From assembly GCA_965368185.1 (NCBI GenBank), contig CBDULZ010000002.1:1-64000 (forward strand): 64,000 nucleotides of DNA, written 5' to 3'. Every line of letters starts with the position of its first letter. Positions within the stretch are counted from its first letter, which is position 1. Source of the stretch: Kriegella sp965368185. Its GTDB lineage: Bacteria > Bacteroidota > Bacteroidia > Flavobacteriales > Flavobacteriaceae. Below are positions 34,130-43,504 of this stretch, in pieces. Under the pieces are notes generated by a model that had not been told where the DNA came from, ran no database searches, and saw only the letters and a program-made list of their open reading frames with translations. Made by a program: the position numbers and the translations under genes.

Positions 34130-35542
34130 ATGAGCCAATACAATATTGAAGGGGAAATAATTGAGGAAATCGCCGGTGGCGAATTTGAACGAACTCCAGT
34201 CCCCGAATCCAACCTTAAAAGCTGGAAAAGTTTTTTGGGTATGTATGCCGGGGAGCATGCCGCTGGAACCGAATTTGTGATTGGTCCGTTATTTTTAACA
34301 GCGGGGGTAAGTGCGTTTGACCTGATCATAGGGTTGTTGATTGGAAACCTGTTGGCTGTTTTAAGCTGGCGTTTTTTAACTGCTGAAATTGCCGTTAAAT
34401 ATCGGTTGACCTTATATTATCAATTGGAAAAAATTTGCGGAAAAACGCTAGTGACGGGTTATAACTTGGCCAATGGCATCTTATTCTGTTTTTTGGCGGG
34501 GGCCATGATCACCGTTTCCGCTACGGCAGTAGGAATCCCTTTTGGAATGGAAATGCCCAAATTGACCGATACAATGCCCAATGGCCCGACATGGGTGATT
34601 ATCGTATTGATTATCGGTGCGGTTATTTCACTAATTGCTTCGAAAGGGTATGATACCGTTTCCAAGGCGGCAAATTGGATGTCTCCTGTAATCGTCTTGG
34701 CGTTTATTGCCTGCGGTGTTGTTGCATTAGGTCAATTGGGCGTGAACAGTTTTTCTGATTTTTGGAATATCTGGGGCGAAGGCTCCGATCCCTTTCCCGG
34801 GCAATTGAAATACACCTTCTGGCATGTGGTTATCTGGTCGTGGTTTGCCAATGCGGCCATGCATATCGGTATGTCGGATCTTTCGGTTTTTAGGTTTGCC
34901 AAAAAGCCCAGTTCAGGTTGGACGACCGCTGCGGGAATGTACGTCGGCCATTATATGGCGTGGATTGCAGCGGCGTTGTTATATGCCGTCTATCTCAAAT
35001 CTCCCGAAGCCCAAGCATTTTTAACCAATGGGGAAGCGCCACCTGTGGCACCGGGACCTTTAGCGAATAATGCCATCGGTATTTTTGGTATCATCGCCGT
35101 GGTTTTGGCTGGCTGGACGACCGCTAATCCGACCATTTACAGGGCCGGACTCGCGTTTCAGGCGATTATTCCCAAGCTTTCCACTTTTTGGGTGACTATT
35201 ATAGCAGGTACGGTGGCCACTATTGCAGGACTATTCCCAGCCTTTGCCATGAAATTATTAGGTTTTGTAGCACTCTACGGATTTATTTTGGCGCCTTTTG
35301 GAGCGATCATCGTGTTCGAGCACTTCTTTTCTAAAAATGCAGGGATTGTAAAAAACTATGCTGAAACAGCCAATATTAAGTTCAATAGATCGGTGTTTTG
35401 GGCTTGGGCCATAAGTTTCGGACTTTTCTATTTTATATCATTACAATTCGATGTGTTCTTAAGTTTTGTAACGCTTCCTGCCTGGTTGCTATGTGGCGGA
35501 CTTTTCCTGTTGTTTAGTAAAATGTGGCAAAGGAAAATTTAA
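34130..35542 (+). CDS. NCS1-family permease, candidate rhamnose or lactate transporter
   Basis: A 470-residue membrane protein with about 12 helices. GTEFVIGPLFLTAGVS and IGLLIGNLLAVLSWRFL near the N-terminus match the NCS1 (cytosine/purine/hydantoin:cation symporter) family. It is the last gene of the rhamnose operon, 56 bp after lldD, and no RhaT or other sugar permease is present in the window. By position it should import rhamnose across the inner membrane or move lactate. NCS1 proteins usually carry nucleobases and related compounds, so this would be an unusual substrate. Confidence 0.75.
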   Translation: MSQYNIEGEIIEEIAGGEFERTPVPESNLKSWKSFLGMYAGEHAAGTEFVIGPLFLTAGVSAFDLIIGLLIGNLLAVLSWRFLTAEIAVKYRLTLYYQLEKICGKTLVTGYNLANGILFCFLAGAMITVSATAVGIPFGMEMPKLTDTMPNGPTWVIIVLIIGAVISLIASKGYDTVSKAANWMSPVIVLAFIACGVVALGQLGVNSFSDFWNIWGEGSDPFPGQLKYTFWHVVIWSWFANAAMHIGMSDLSVFRFAKKPSSGWTTAAGMYVGHYMAWIAAALLYAVYLKSPEAQAFLTNGEAPPVAPGPLANNAIGIFGIIAVVLAGWTTANPTIYRAGLAFQAIIPKLSTFWVTIIAGTVATIAGLFPAFAMKLLGFVALYGFILAPFGAIIVFEHFFSKNAGIVKNYAETANIKFNRSVFWAWAISFGLFYFISLQFDVFLSFVTLPAWLLCGGLFLLFSKMWQRKI

Positions 35543-35656
35543 AATAGAAATCTTAAATTTTAAACATAGAAAATTTTACCGAAGTCTTTCTGAATGGTCG
35601 CTCGGGCCTGCTTGGGGTGTAACAAGGTCTTGATTAAAAGAACATTTGCCAGACCA

Positions 35657-37708
35657 CTACATTTTTATCAAATTGGCTGCTTTACTATTGCTATAAGGAA
35701 CGTTAAGGTGCCATGATTTTCCTTCAGATTTTATCGATAAGTCTATACCGTTTGCATCTTCAGAAATAATTTTAGCCTTCACCTTTGGCGTTTCTTTTTC
35801 GGAAGGTACAAGCAACCATACAAAAGTGGAATCAGAGTTGATTTGAGTGCTGTAATTAGCGGTGGTGTTGGGTTCGAACAAATTATATTCGGGACTGTAC
35901 CATCCTTGTATTTCAGGAGTTTCCTGCCCCTTGATAAATGCAATATTAAATTTATGTTCGCTGACCGGAATTACGGCCAAATTCCCGAATTCATTAGTCG
36001 TCTTGACCACAGTACCATCTTTTTCCACCGCTGATTCAGGGTGCCAATGCCACAGCGCATCTATTTTCCGGGCTCTATCTGTATCAATACGGTCTACGAC
36101 CACCCAAAATTTTCCACGGACATAAAGTACTGCACGGGTGTGCTTGGCTTTTCCTTCGACATCGATGAACTGATCAAATGAATTGGAGGCATAGTCGAAA
36201 TCATCGGTTATTTTAAAATGCGTATCATCTATCGGAGCTTCGGCGAGTCTCGGCCCCGCGGTTTGACCTTTTTGGTCTATTAAAATACTATTATGTCCTG
36301 CCGTGCCCTTGGCGTAAGGCCTAAATTTTTCCGCTACTTCGCCAGTGTAGGCGAACCGCCCCGAATCGACCAGAAGATCTCTTCCGTAAGCGGAAATAGA
36401 AATATGTAATTTGTCGTTATGCTGATGGCCGCTGCCCCAAGGGCCCATATCGAAAAACGACCACTGTGCGTTGGCATCATATCCGCTACGTGATATAAAA
36501 TGGCCTGCCCAAGGATAAAAATAAGAGGGGCCGTCATTTGGTTTGATTCCAGATGTACCGTTCGTGGCAATGTATTCCCACTCCGGGTGATTGAATCTTT
36601 TTGCACCTTTTAGAATTAAATCACGGTCACTGCCCTTATCACCATCATTATTTAAAATACGGAAGCCACTAGGCCGTACGACATGGGAGATATAACTGTA
36701 CATATCTTCAATCGTATTGTTAAAGAAGTCGGGTAGCTGTTTGTTGGCCCTGTTACAGATATCTTGAAAGAGTTGAAAGTTGTGGAGTGAAACATTATGG
36801 TAATGGGAGGTAAGTTCCGTTTGAACCCCATCCGCATATACTTGACCTTTCATACTTTCGCTCATGGTTGTTATGGCATAGTCTAACCACTCATTCGATT
36901 CTTTGTACTCAGGAAAATTTGCTGCGACTGTGGCCAATGCAGAAATTTCCATGGTCAACCAGTTGTTACCACTGTGAAAGTTTCTGTTGTAATGGGCATG
37001 GTCTGGCAAACTCGCCAGCATCAAAATTTGTGTGGCAGGTGAAATATATTCACTGTCGATCATGCCATAAAAAATACGCGACCAAACTTTGACCCGAGCC
37101 GCAACTTCGAGGCCCCGCCATACTGAAGTTCCACTTTTTACAGCGGGGTAAGGCATACTTTTAACGATAAAATCCCTTAGAAACTGATCGATATATTCTG
37201 CATATTTCGGGTTGCCCGTTTCCAGATAAGTTGCGAATACACCGCTTAGTTGGCTATGTCTATTCGATAACCAGGCCCATTCTTTGTCGTTGTTAGGCCC
37301 TTTGTAATACCAATCACGGTGACCATCACTTAAAACGGGTACTTTTCCCCTTACATTTTGAATGATAAAAACATCCGTTAGCGTCGTGTCGGCTTCCGTT
37401 TTGGTGCTATTCGATTTTTTGGGCGAATCTTTTCTGAGCTCCGCCGCTGTATTTCCATTCTCGTAGTAGGCTAACAGCGCGGTACTGGCGTCTACCAAAT
37501 TTCCGTTGGCATAAGCTTCTTTTACTTTTTCCAACCCGGGATAGTCAAGATTGAATTGTTCCAGCATCTTTTTTACGGTCTCGGGATAGCTTATGCAAAG
37601 TTGCTCCACAGTGGTAATGTCCTTCCAATTAGATTGGGAAAAACAAGTGGAATAAGAAAAAAATAGGATGGCTAGTAGGGCAAGGTTCCTCGTAATTTTT
37701 AATATCAT
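35657..37708 (-). CDS. Secreted heparinase II/III-like polysaccharide lyase
   Basis: The 683-residue protein has a signal peptide (to CFSQ), an N-terminal helical alpha/alpha toroid to about residue 370 (GNNWLTMEISAL, TELTSHYHNVSLHNF) and a C-terminal heparinase II/III beta domain with GSGHQHNDKLHISISAYG and DSGRF. These carry the Asn/His/Tyr set used by this lyase fold, which cleaves uronate-containing chains by beta-elimination. It converges on the rhamnose operon, so it could generate unsaturated uronate ends from the same glycan. The exact PL family is not clear by eye. Confidence 0.8.
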   Translation of the reverse strand: MILKITRNLALLAILFFSYSTCFSQSNWKDITTVEQLCISYPETVKKMLEQFNLDYPGLEKVKEAYANGNLVDASTALLAYYENGNTAAELRKDSPKKSNSTKTEADTTLTDVFIIQNVRGKVPVLSDGHRDWYYKGPNNDKEWAWLSNRHSQLSGVFATYLETGNPKYAEYIDQFLRDFIVKSMPYPAVKSGTSVWRGLEVAARVKVWSRIFYGMIDSEYISPATQILMLASLPDHAHYNRNFHSGNNWLTMEISALATVAANFPEYKESNEWLDYAITTMSESMKGQVYADGVQTELTSHYHNVSLHNFQLFQDICNRANKQLPDFFNNTIEDMYSYISHVVRPSGFRILNNDGDKGSDRDLILKGAKRFNHPEWEYIATNGTSGIKPNDGPSYFYPWAGHFISRSGYDANAQWSFFDMGPWGSGHQHNDKLHISISAYGRDLLVDSGRFAYTGEVAEKFRPYAKGTAGHNSILIDQKGQTAGPRLAEAPIDDTHFKITDDFDYASNSFDQFIDVEGKAKHTRAVLYVRGKFWVVVDRIDTDRARKIDALWHWHPESAVEKDGTVVKTTNEFGNLAVIPVSEHKFNIAFIKGQETPEIQGWYSPEYNLFEPNTTANYSTQINSDSTFVWLLVPSEKETPKVKAKIISEDANGIDLSIKSEGKSWHLNVPYSNSKAANLIKM

Positions 37709-37773
37709 CGTTTCTTTTTTGGTTAAAGTGACTACGGATTTTTTTCTTTTTTAAGAGGGAGTGTTAGTGATGT

Positions 37774-38562
37774 TTAATTTGCCAGTTCTTTATTCATGTC
37801 AGGAGCAATCGTTTGTAGCGCTTCATCGACATTGATGTATTCATGCAAATCTCTTAGCGCAATCACACTAAAGTCATGATCTGCCAAATAATTTAAATAT
37901 GCTGTAAATAGTTCAGGAGGCGTGTTGACCCAAGGATGTTCGACATCGGGTACCCCGTGAAACGTTAAGACAACGATTTTTCCGTTGTTGGCCTGGTCAA
38001 TCGCTGCCATGATGGTTTCTTTATTCGCTTCATTTGTAGCCCAGCTTGGAATAAGAAGTGGGTGGTCGACCAATGGGGAATAGGCCCTACTGCCTCCTGC
38101 ACGGGCGAAGCGATACCCTAGTTCACTCAAAAATGGAAGTATATCTCGATTAAGTCCATATCCCGGGTATGCAAAACTTGTCGGTTTTTCAATGCTCAAC
38201 GAATCACATTTATCTTCCATATAGCTAAGCTCTTTTACAAACTGTGCTTTCGACAATTTGCTGACATTTGAATGTGTCCGGGTGTGGTTGGCTATTTCAA
38301 AACCCATGTTGTCAAGTTCCTTTATTTGCCGCCAATTCATGTAAAGTGTACTGTCTTTATAATTGGGAGGAAATTCACAGACGAAGAAAGTAGCCCCAAA
38401 ACCAAACTTTTTGAGTAACGGTGCCACTACCGAATATTGGCTTGCTGGGGCATCGTCAAAAGTAAGTACGACCAGTTTATCGGGAATCTCTTTTTTCAGG
38501 ATTTGGGAATGCAGGCAGAAAAAAACAGAAAACGTAAAAAAAAGTACATACACTGACCTCAT
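37774..38562 (-). CDS. Secreted polysaccharide deacetylase (NodB/CE4-like)
   Basis: The 262-residue protein has an N-terminal signal segment and the NodB domain. VLTFDDAP carries the paired Asp residues, NHTRTHSN is the metal-binding HxxxH, TSFAYPGYG is motif 3 and VLTFHGVP contains the C-terminal His. CE4 enzymes remove acetyl groups from glycans such as chitin, xylan or peptidoglycan. Upstream at 38604-38614 lies a small palindrome (GTCAC, one base, GTGAC). It sits between the lyase and polA, so either a glycan-locus or a cell-wall role is possible. Confidence 0.82.
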   Translation of the reverse strand: MRSVYVLFFTFSVFFCLHSQILKKEIPDKLVVLTFDDAPASQYSVVAPLLKKFGFGATFFVCEFPPNYKDSTLYMNWRQIKELDNMGFEIANHTRTHSNVSKLSKAQFVKELSYMEDKCDSLSIEKPTSFAYPGYGLNRDILPFLSELGYRFARAGGSRAYSPLVDHPLLIPSWATNEANKETIMAAIDQANNGKIVVLTFHGVPDVEHPWVNTPPELFTAYLNYLADHDFSVIALRDLHEYINVDEALQTIAPDMNKELAN

Positions 38563-38805
38563 TTCGGATTCTTGGTTTTGTGAATAAAGGCATAGTCCAT
38601 TTAGTCACCGTGACGAAAATCATATAAAAGTTTCTAAAAATAAGCGAATAATTTTAAACTGTTTGGATTTCCAGATGATTTACGATTTCGATAAACGCCA
38701 ATATTCACTAGAAAGAATCGAAAAATTAAGAGCGTAAAATCACTTTCTTTTGAGACATAATGCTTGTCACTGGATAGTGATTATTTTATGAGCATAAAAT
38801 TTTAT

Positions 38806-41646
38806 TTAATGCGCTGCCAGCCAATCATCACCTAATCCGACTTCGACATCTAAGGGCACGGCCAGTTTATAGGCATTCTCCATTTCAGATTTAATCACGG
38901 ACTTTATTTCATCAAGTTCGGTTTTTGGTACATCGAATACCAATTCATCATGTACTTGCAAAAGCATTTTGGTCTTATATCCACCTTGGGCCAACTTTTT
39001 ATGGATATTGATCATTGCCAATTTTATGATGTCCGCGGCGCTACCCTGTATCGGAGCATTCACAGCGTTTCGTTCGGCAGCTCCACGAACTACCGCATTG
39101 CGGGAATTGATATCTTTTAAATACCTACGACGGCCCAACACCGTCTGTACGTAACCATTGTCACGGGCAAAATCGACCAGTTCGCTCATATAATTTCGAA
39201 GTTTTGGGTAGGTCTGATAGTAGGTATCTATCAGCTCCTTTGCTTCCGAACGGGAAAGATCGGTTTGGTTGCTCAATCCGAAAGCGGAAACGCCGTAGAT
39301 AATTCCGAAATTTACGGTTTTGGCATTGCTTCGTTGTTCCCGGGTTACCTCTGAAATGGGCACATTAAAAACTTTTGCCGCCGTAGAGGCGTGAATGTCC
39401 TCGCCATTTTTGAAGGCGTCTATCATGGTGGTTTCTTCACTCAGTGCCGCAATGATTCTAAGTTCTATCTGCGAATAATCGGCAGCCAATAAGGTGTAGT
39501 CGCCATTTCTCGGAATAAAAGCTTTTCGCACTTGGCGTCCGCGTTCTGTGCGAATGGGAATGTTTTGTAGATTAGGGTTGTTGCTCGATAGTCTGCCGGT
39601 GGCCGCCACCGTCTGCATATAATCGGTATGTACACGCCCCGTACTCGGCTCGACTTGTTCTGGCAATGCATCTACATAAGTGCTTTTTAGCTTTGATAAA
39701 CCTCGATATTCAAGAACATCTTGTATGATTTGATGGTCTTTTGCCAAATAAGAGAGTACGTCTTCGGCTGTAGAATATTGACCTGTCTTGGTTTTTTTTG
39801 GTTTATCGACAAGTTTCATCTTATCGAATAAAATTTCACCGAGTTGTTTTGGGGATGCAATATTGAACTGTTCTCCGGCAGTCTCATAAATTTGAATCTC
39901 CAAATTTTTAATGTCGTTGTCCAGGTCTTCTGAAAGTGATTGCAGGAAATCTTTATCGAGATTGATGCCTTCCAATTCCATATCGGCGAGTACCCGAAGT
40001 AGCGGCACTTCAATATCTTTAAACAGGGTCTCGATATTGGCTTCGGCCAGTTCGGGCCTGAAGTGTAGCGCCAATTGATACGTAATATCGGCATCCTCCA
40101 CAGCATATTCGGTTTGTTGCTCCAAGGGTACCTGCCGCATCGATAACTGGTTCTTTCCTTTTTTACCGATTAGTTCGGTAATGGAAACGGGCGTATAATT
40201 CAAGTAGGTTTCCGCCAAGACATCCATGTTATGTCGCATATCGGGATTGATCAAATAATGGGCGAGCATGGTGTCGAACAAAGTGCCTTTGACTTCGATA
40301 TTGTACTTCTTTAAAACCTTGATATCGTATTTCAGGTTTTGTCCGATTTTTTCGATTTTTTCGGATTCAAAGAAAGGCCGCAATTCTTCGATGAGTTTCT
40401 GTGCTTCCTGAGTGTCTTCTGGAAAAGGCACGTAAAAGCCCTTGCCTACTTCCCACGAAAAAGCAATGCCTACCAATTGAGCGGTAATCGGGTCAAGGCC
40501 TGTAGTCTCAGTGTCGAAACATACCGATGTTTGTTTCATCAACTGCTGTATAAAAAGCTTTAAGGCCATGCCCGCGGAAACACTTTGATAAACGTGGGGC
40601 GTGGTTTTGATTGTTTTTCTGCCCGTATCCGATGCTATGGTTTTTGATGTACTTGCGTCATCACCTCCAAATAAAGAAAATTGTCCGGCACCGGCAGTAC
40701 TTTTGTTGCTTGACTTGGTCGTAGGTAGTACTTCTGAAGAAGTAGTTTCGGTAATAGATTCTTCGGTTGCGAAGGTTTTGAGAAAATTATCCAATAACCT
40801 TCTGAATTCGAGCTCTTGAAAGATTTCCGTCACTTTCTCGACATCAGGGGCACACATTTCAAAATCGGCCTCATCAAATTCAACGGGAACGTCGAGCATT
40901 ATTTTCGCCAGTTCTTTGGATAGTATGCCGAGTTCGGCATTGGCCTCTATCTTTTCTTTCATCTTGCCCTTCAGTTCGTGGGTGTTTGCAAGAAGCCCCT
41001 CCATGCTGCCATAAGCGGCAAGAAACTTTTTAGCGGTTTTTTCACCTACCCCGGGTAGCCCGGGAATGTTATCGACAGAGTCGCCCATCATTCCTAGGAA
41101 ATCGATAACTTGTTCGGGTCGCTCGACTTCGAATTTTTTCTGGACTTCAGGAATGCCCCAAGTTTCATACCCTCCTCCGAACATAGGACGGTACATGAAA
41201 ATATTCTCGCTGACCAATTGGGCAAAATCCTTATCGGGCGTGACCATAAACGTTTGATAGCCCTGTTTTTCGGCTTTTTTAGATAGGGTTCCGATGATAT
41301 CGTCGGCCTCAAACCCTTCTTTGACTATTACGGGAATACACATGGCATTCAATATTTTCTCAATATAGGGTATTGCTATTCGTATGCCCTCAGGGGTTTC
41401 GTCGCGATTTGCTTTGTAATCTTCGAACATTTCAGCCCGTGATACACTGCCGCCACGATCAAAACATACCGCCAAGTGGTCGGGGCGCTCCCGTTTTATA
41501 ACATCCAACAAAGAGTTGGTAAAGCCTAAAATAGCAGAGGTGTCCATGCCTTTTGAATTGATACGCGGGTTTTTGATAAAAGCATAATATCCTCTGAAAA
41601 TTAAGGCGTAGGCATCAAGTAAAAAAAGTCTTTTTTGTTCTGGCAT
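38806..41646 (-). CDS. polA: DNA polymerase I
   Basis: The 946-residue protein has the full three-domain layout. The 5'-3' nuclease is at about 1-290 (LFLLDAYALIFRGYYAF, DKDFAQLV). The 3'-5' exonuclease starts near 360 and keeps the DxE proofreading motif in CFDTETTGLD. The polymerase covers about 560-946 with AADYSQIELR, RSNAKTVNFGIIYG and the final QVHDELVFDV. All three activities look intact. It starts 42 bp after the glycosylasparaginase-like gene on the same strand. Confidence 0.97.
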   Translation of the reverse strand: MPEQKRLFLLDAYALIFRGYYAFIKNPRINSKGMDTSAILGFTNSLLDVIKRERPDHLAVCFDRGGSVSRAEMFEDYKANRDETPEGIRIAIPYIEKILNAMCIPVIVKEGFEADDIIGTLSKKAEKQGYQTFMVTPDKDFAQLVSENIFMYRPMFGGGYETWGIPEVQKKFEVERPEQVIDFLGMMGDSVDNIPGLPGVGEKTAKKFLAAYGSMEGLLANTHELKGKMKEKIEANAELGILSKELAKIMLDVPVEFDEADFEMCAPDVEKVTEIFQELEFRRLLDNFLKTFATEESITETTSSEVLPTTKSSNKSTAGAGQFSLFGGDDASTSKTIASDTGRKTIKTTPHVYQSVSAGMALKLFIQQLMKQTSVCFDTETTGLDPITAQLVGIAFSWEVGKGFYVPFPEDTQEAQKLIEELRPFFESEKIEKIGQNLKYDIKVLKKYNIEVKGTLFDTMLAHYLINPDMRHNMDVLAETYLNYTPVSITELIGKKGKNQLSMRQVPLEQQTEYAVEDADITYQLALHFRPELAEANIETLFKDIEVPLLRVLADMELEGINLDKDFLQSLSEDLDNDIKNLEIQIYETAGEQFNIASPKQLGEILFDKMKLVDKPKKTKTGQYSTAEDVLSYLAKDHQIIQDVLEYRGLSKLKSTYVDALPEQVEPSTGRVHTDYMQTVAATGRLSSNNPNLQNIPIRTERGRQVRKAFIPRNGDYTLLAADYSQIELRIIAALSEETTMIDAFKNGEDIHASTAAKVFNVPISEVTREQRSNAKTVNFGIIYGVSAFGLSNQTDLSRSEAKELIDTYYQTYPKLRNYMSELVDFARDNGYVQTVLGRRRYLKDINSRNAVVRGAAERNAVNAPIQGSAADIIKLAMINIHKKLAQGGYKTKMLLQVHDELVFDVPKTELDEIKSVIKSEMENAYKLAVPLDVEVGLGDDWLAAH

Positions 41647-41688
41647 CGTATGTTTTTTCCTGTATTAAATGCAATTCTGATTAAGGCA

Positions 41689-42684
41689 TTAACCTTTCAT
41701 AAAAGATCCTGCCGGATGGTTTATTTGTCCCTCATCGGTATATTGGCTATACGTAAATCCTGGGTGAACGCAATATCCTCCTGTTTCGCCTTTTTTATTA
41801 ATAGCTAAAAAGCCTATCTGAAAATCATCGCGATCTTTATTTTTTTCCATTATACGTCTTACACCTTCTTTACAAGCTTCTTCGGGCGACTTGCCTTGTC
41901 TCATAAGTTCCACGATAAGAAAACTGCCTACAGTACGGACGACCTCCTCTCCGACGCCGGTTGCGGTGGCACCCCCAACTTCGTTATCGATGAAGAGTCC
42001 GGCTCCGATGATCGGCGAATCACCTACACGTCCCGCGACTTTATAAGCCATTCCACTTGTTGTACAAGCCCCCGCAATATCTCCCTTCTTATCGATGGCG
42101 AGCATACCAATGGTGTCGTGGTTTTCGATATTAATTATCGTTTCGTATTTCGAAGTCTTTTTCCATTCGAGCCATTGCTGTTTTGATTTTTCAGTGAGTA
42201 GGTTTTCTTTTTTAAACCCTTGCTCATAGGCAAATTTTTCGGCCCCTTTGCCGGCCAGCATTACATGTGGGGTTTCTTCCATGACCTTTCGGGCCACAGA
42301 AACGGGATGCGTGATATTCTGTATGCAAAGTACGGCGCCGCAGTTACTGTCTTTATCCATGATACACGCATCCAAGGTGACATTGCCGTCTCTGTCGGGC
42401 CGCCCACCCTTGCCAACCGTTTGGTTGTCAACATTGGCTTCTTCGACCATCACGCCTTGCTCTACGGCATCAAGGGAGTTGCCGCCATCTTTAAGAACTT
42501 CCCAAGCTTTTGCCGTGGCATTGTGGAAGTTCCAGGTGCATACCGCAATTGGTCTTACCATTTTTTCTTCTGAGGTGTCAATCGCTAGTTTGGTGTTGCT
42601 TTCTTTGCAGGAAGCGAGTAGGGGGGCAGAGATCAATCCGGCAGCACCTGTGGTGGAATTTTTTAAAAACTTTCTTCGTTTCAT
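41689..42684 (-). CDS. N4-(beta-N-acetylglucosaminyl)-L-asparaginase-like Ntn hydrolase
   Basis: The 331-residue protein belongs to the isoaspartyl peptidase/glycosylasparaginase family. The N-terminus MKRRKFLKNSTTGAAG, followed by LLASC, looks like a Tat-type leader with a lipobox. The self-processing site is HDTIGML, where Thr becomes the nucleophile, followed by TSGMAYK, GRVGDSPIIGAG and TGVGE. It would cleave the GlcNAc-Asn bond of glycosylated peptides in the periplasm. It is divergent from cutC across 41 bp and precedes polA. Confidence 0.87.
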   Translation of the reverse strand: MKRRKFLKNSTTGAAGLISAPLLASCKESNTKLAIDTSEEKMVRPIAVCTWNFHNATAKAWEVLKDGGNSLDAVEQGVMVEEANVDNQTVGKGGRPDRDGNVTLDACIMDKDSNCGAVLCIQNITHPVSVARKVMEETPHVMLAGKGAEKFAYEQGFKKENLLTEKSKQQWLEWKKTSKYETIINIENHDTIGMLAIDKKGDIAGACTTSGMAYKVAGRVGDSPIIGAGLFIDNEVGGATATGVGEEVVRTVGSFLIVELMRQGKSPEEACKEGVRRIMEKNKDRDDFQIGFLAINKKGETGGYCVHPGFTYSQYTDEGQINHPAGSFMKG

Positions 42685-42725
42685 GAAAAAGGGATGCTTA
42701 ATTTTAGGGTTTAAATATACTCAAT

Positions 42726-43460
42726 ATGATTGTAGAAGTATGTGCCAATTCGCTTGAATCTGCCTTGAATGCACAAAAATCGGGGGCTGATCGAATTGAA
42801 TTGTGTTCAGAGTTGGGCGTAGGCGGAATTACGCCTTCCTATGGTCTGCTCAAAACTACAAGGCAGCATATAGTTATTCCTGTGCATGTTCTCATACGAC
42901 CAAGAAGTGGCGATTTTACGTATTCCGATATTGAATTTGAGATAATGAAAAAGGATATCGAATTGTGTGTTGAACTGGGGTTCGATGGAATCGTTTCTGG
43001 GATTTTATTTTCAGATGGGATGCTTGATATTGAACGAACGCAAGAATTATTGAGCATATCTACTCCTTTAAAATTCACTTTTCATCGAGCTTTTGACTGG
43101 GTGAAAGATCCGTTGGTAGTTTTGGGGCAATTGGAAGCTATGGGTGTCGATACAATTTTGACGTCTGGCCATCAAAAATCGGCGTTCGAAGGACTTGAAC
43201 TGTTAAAGGAACTCCATCAAAGATCTTCAAAAATAGTCCTCATGCCCGGTTCAGGAATCAACCCTGGGAACATACATCATTTTATAGCTGGTGGTTTCGG
43301 TGCCGTTCATCTTTCGGGAAGTAAATTCAACAAGGTGATGGACACCCCGCCAAAGGTATCAATGAATTCCCCATCATTTTTAAGAGACGATGCCATCGCC
43401 GTTACCGATGGGTCTATTATTGCCGATGTAGTCGATACGGTTAAAATAAAGAGTAAATAG
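42726..43460 (+). CDS. cutC: CutC family TIM-barrel protein
   Basis: The 244-residue protein matches CutC: EVCANSLESALNAQKSGADRIELCSEL at the start, GITPSYG, HVLIRPRSGDFTYS, FHRAFDW and LTSGHQKSA. The family was named for copper homeostasis, but its biochemical role is still uncertain. It is cytosolic. The next gene starts 44 bp downstream and a TATATTTG box lies at 43486-43493, so that gene may also have its own promoter. Confidence 0.9.
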   Translation: MIVEVCANSLESALNAQKSGADRIELCSELGVGGITPSYGLLKTTRQHIVIPVHVLIRPRSGDFTYSDIEFEIMKKDIELCVELGFDGIVSGILFSDGMLDIERTQELLSISTPLKFTFHRAFDWVKDPLVVLGQLEAMGVDTILTSGHQKSAFEGLELLKELHQRSSKIVLMPGSGINPGNIHHFIAGGFGAVHLSGSKFNKVMDTPPKVSMNSPSFLRDDAIAVTDGSIIADVVDTVKIKSK

Positions 43461-43504
43461 ACCGTAAAAAGGCCGACTAATGAAATATATTTGTAAAAAG
43501 TAAT

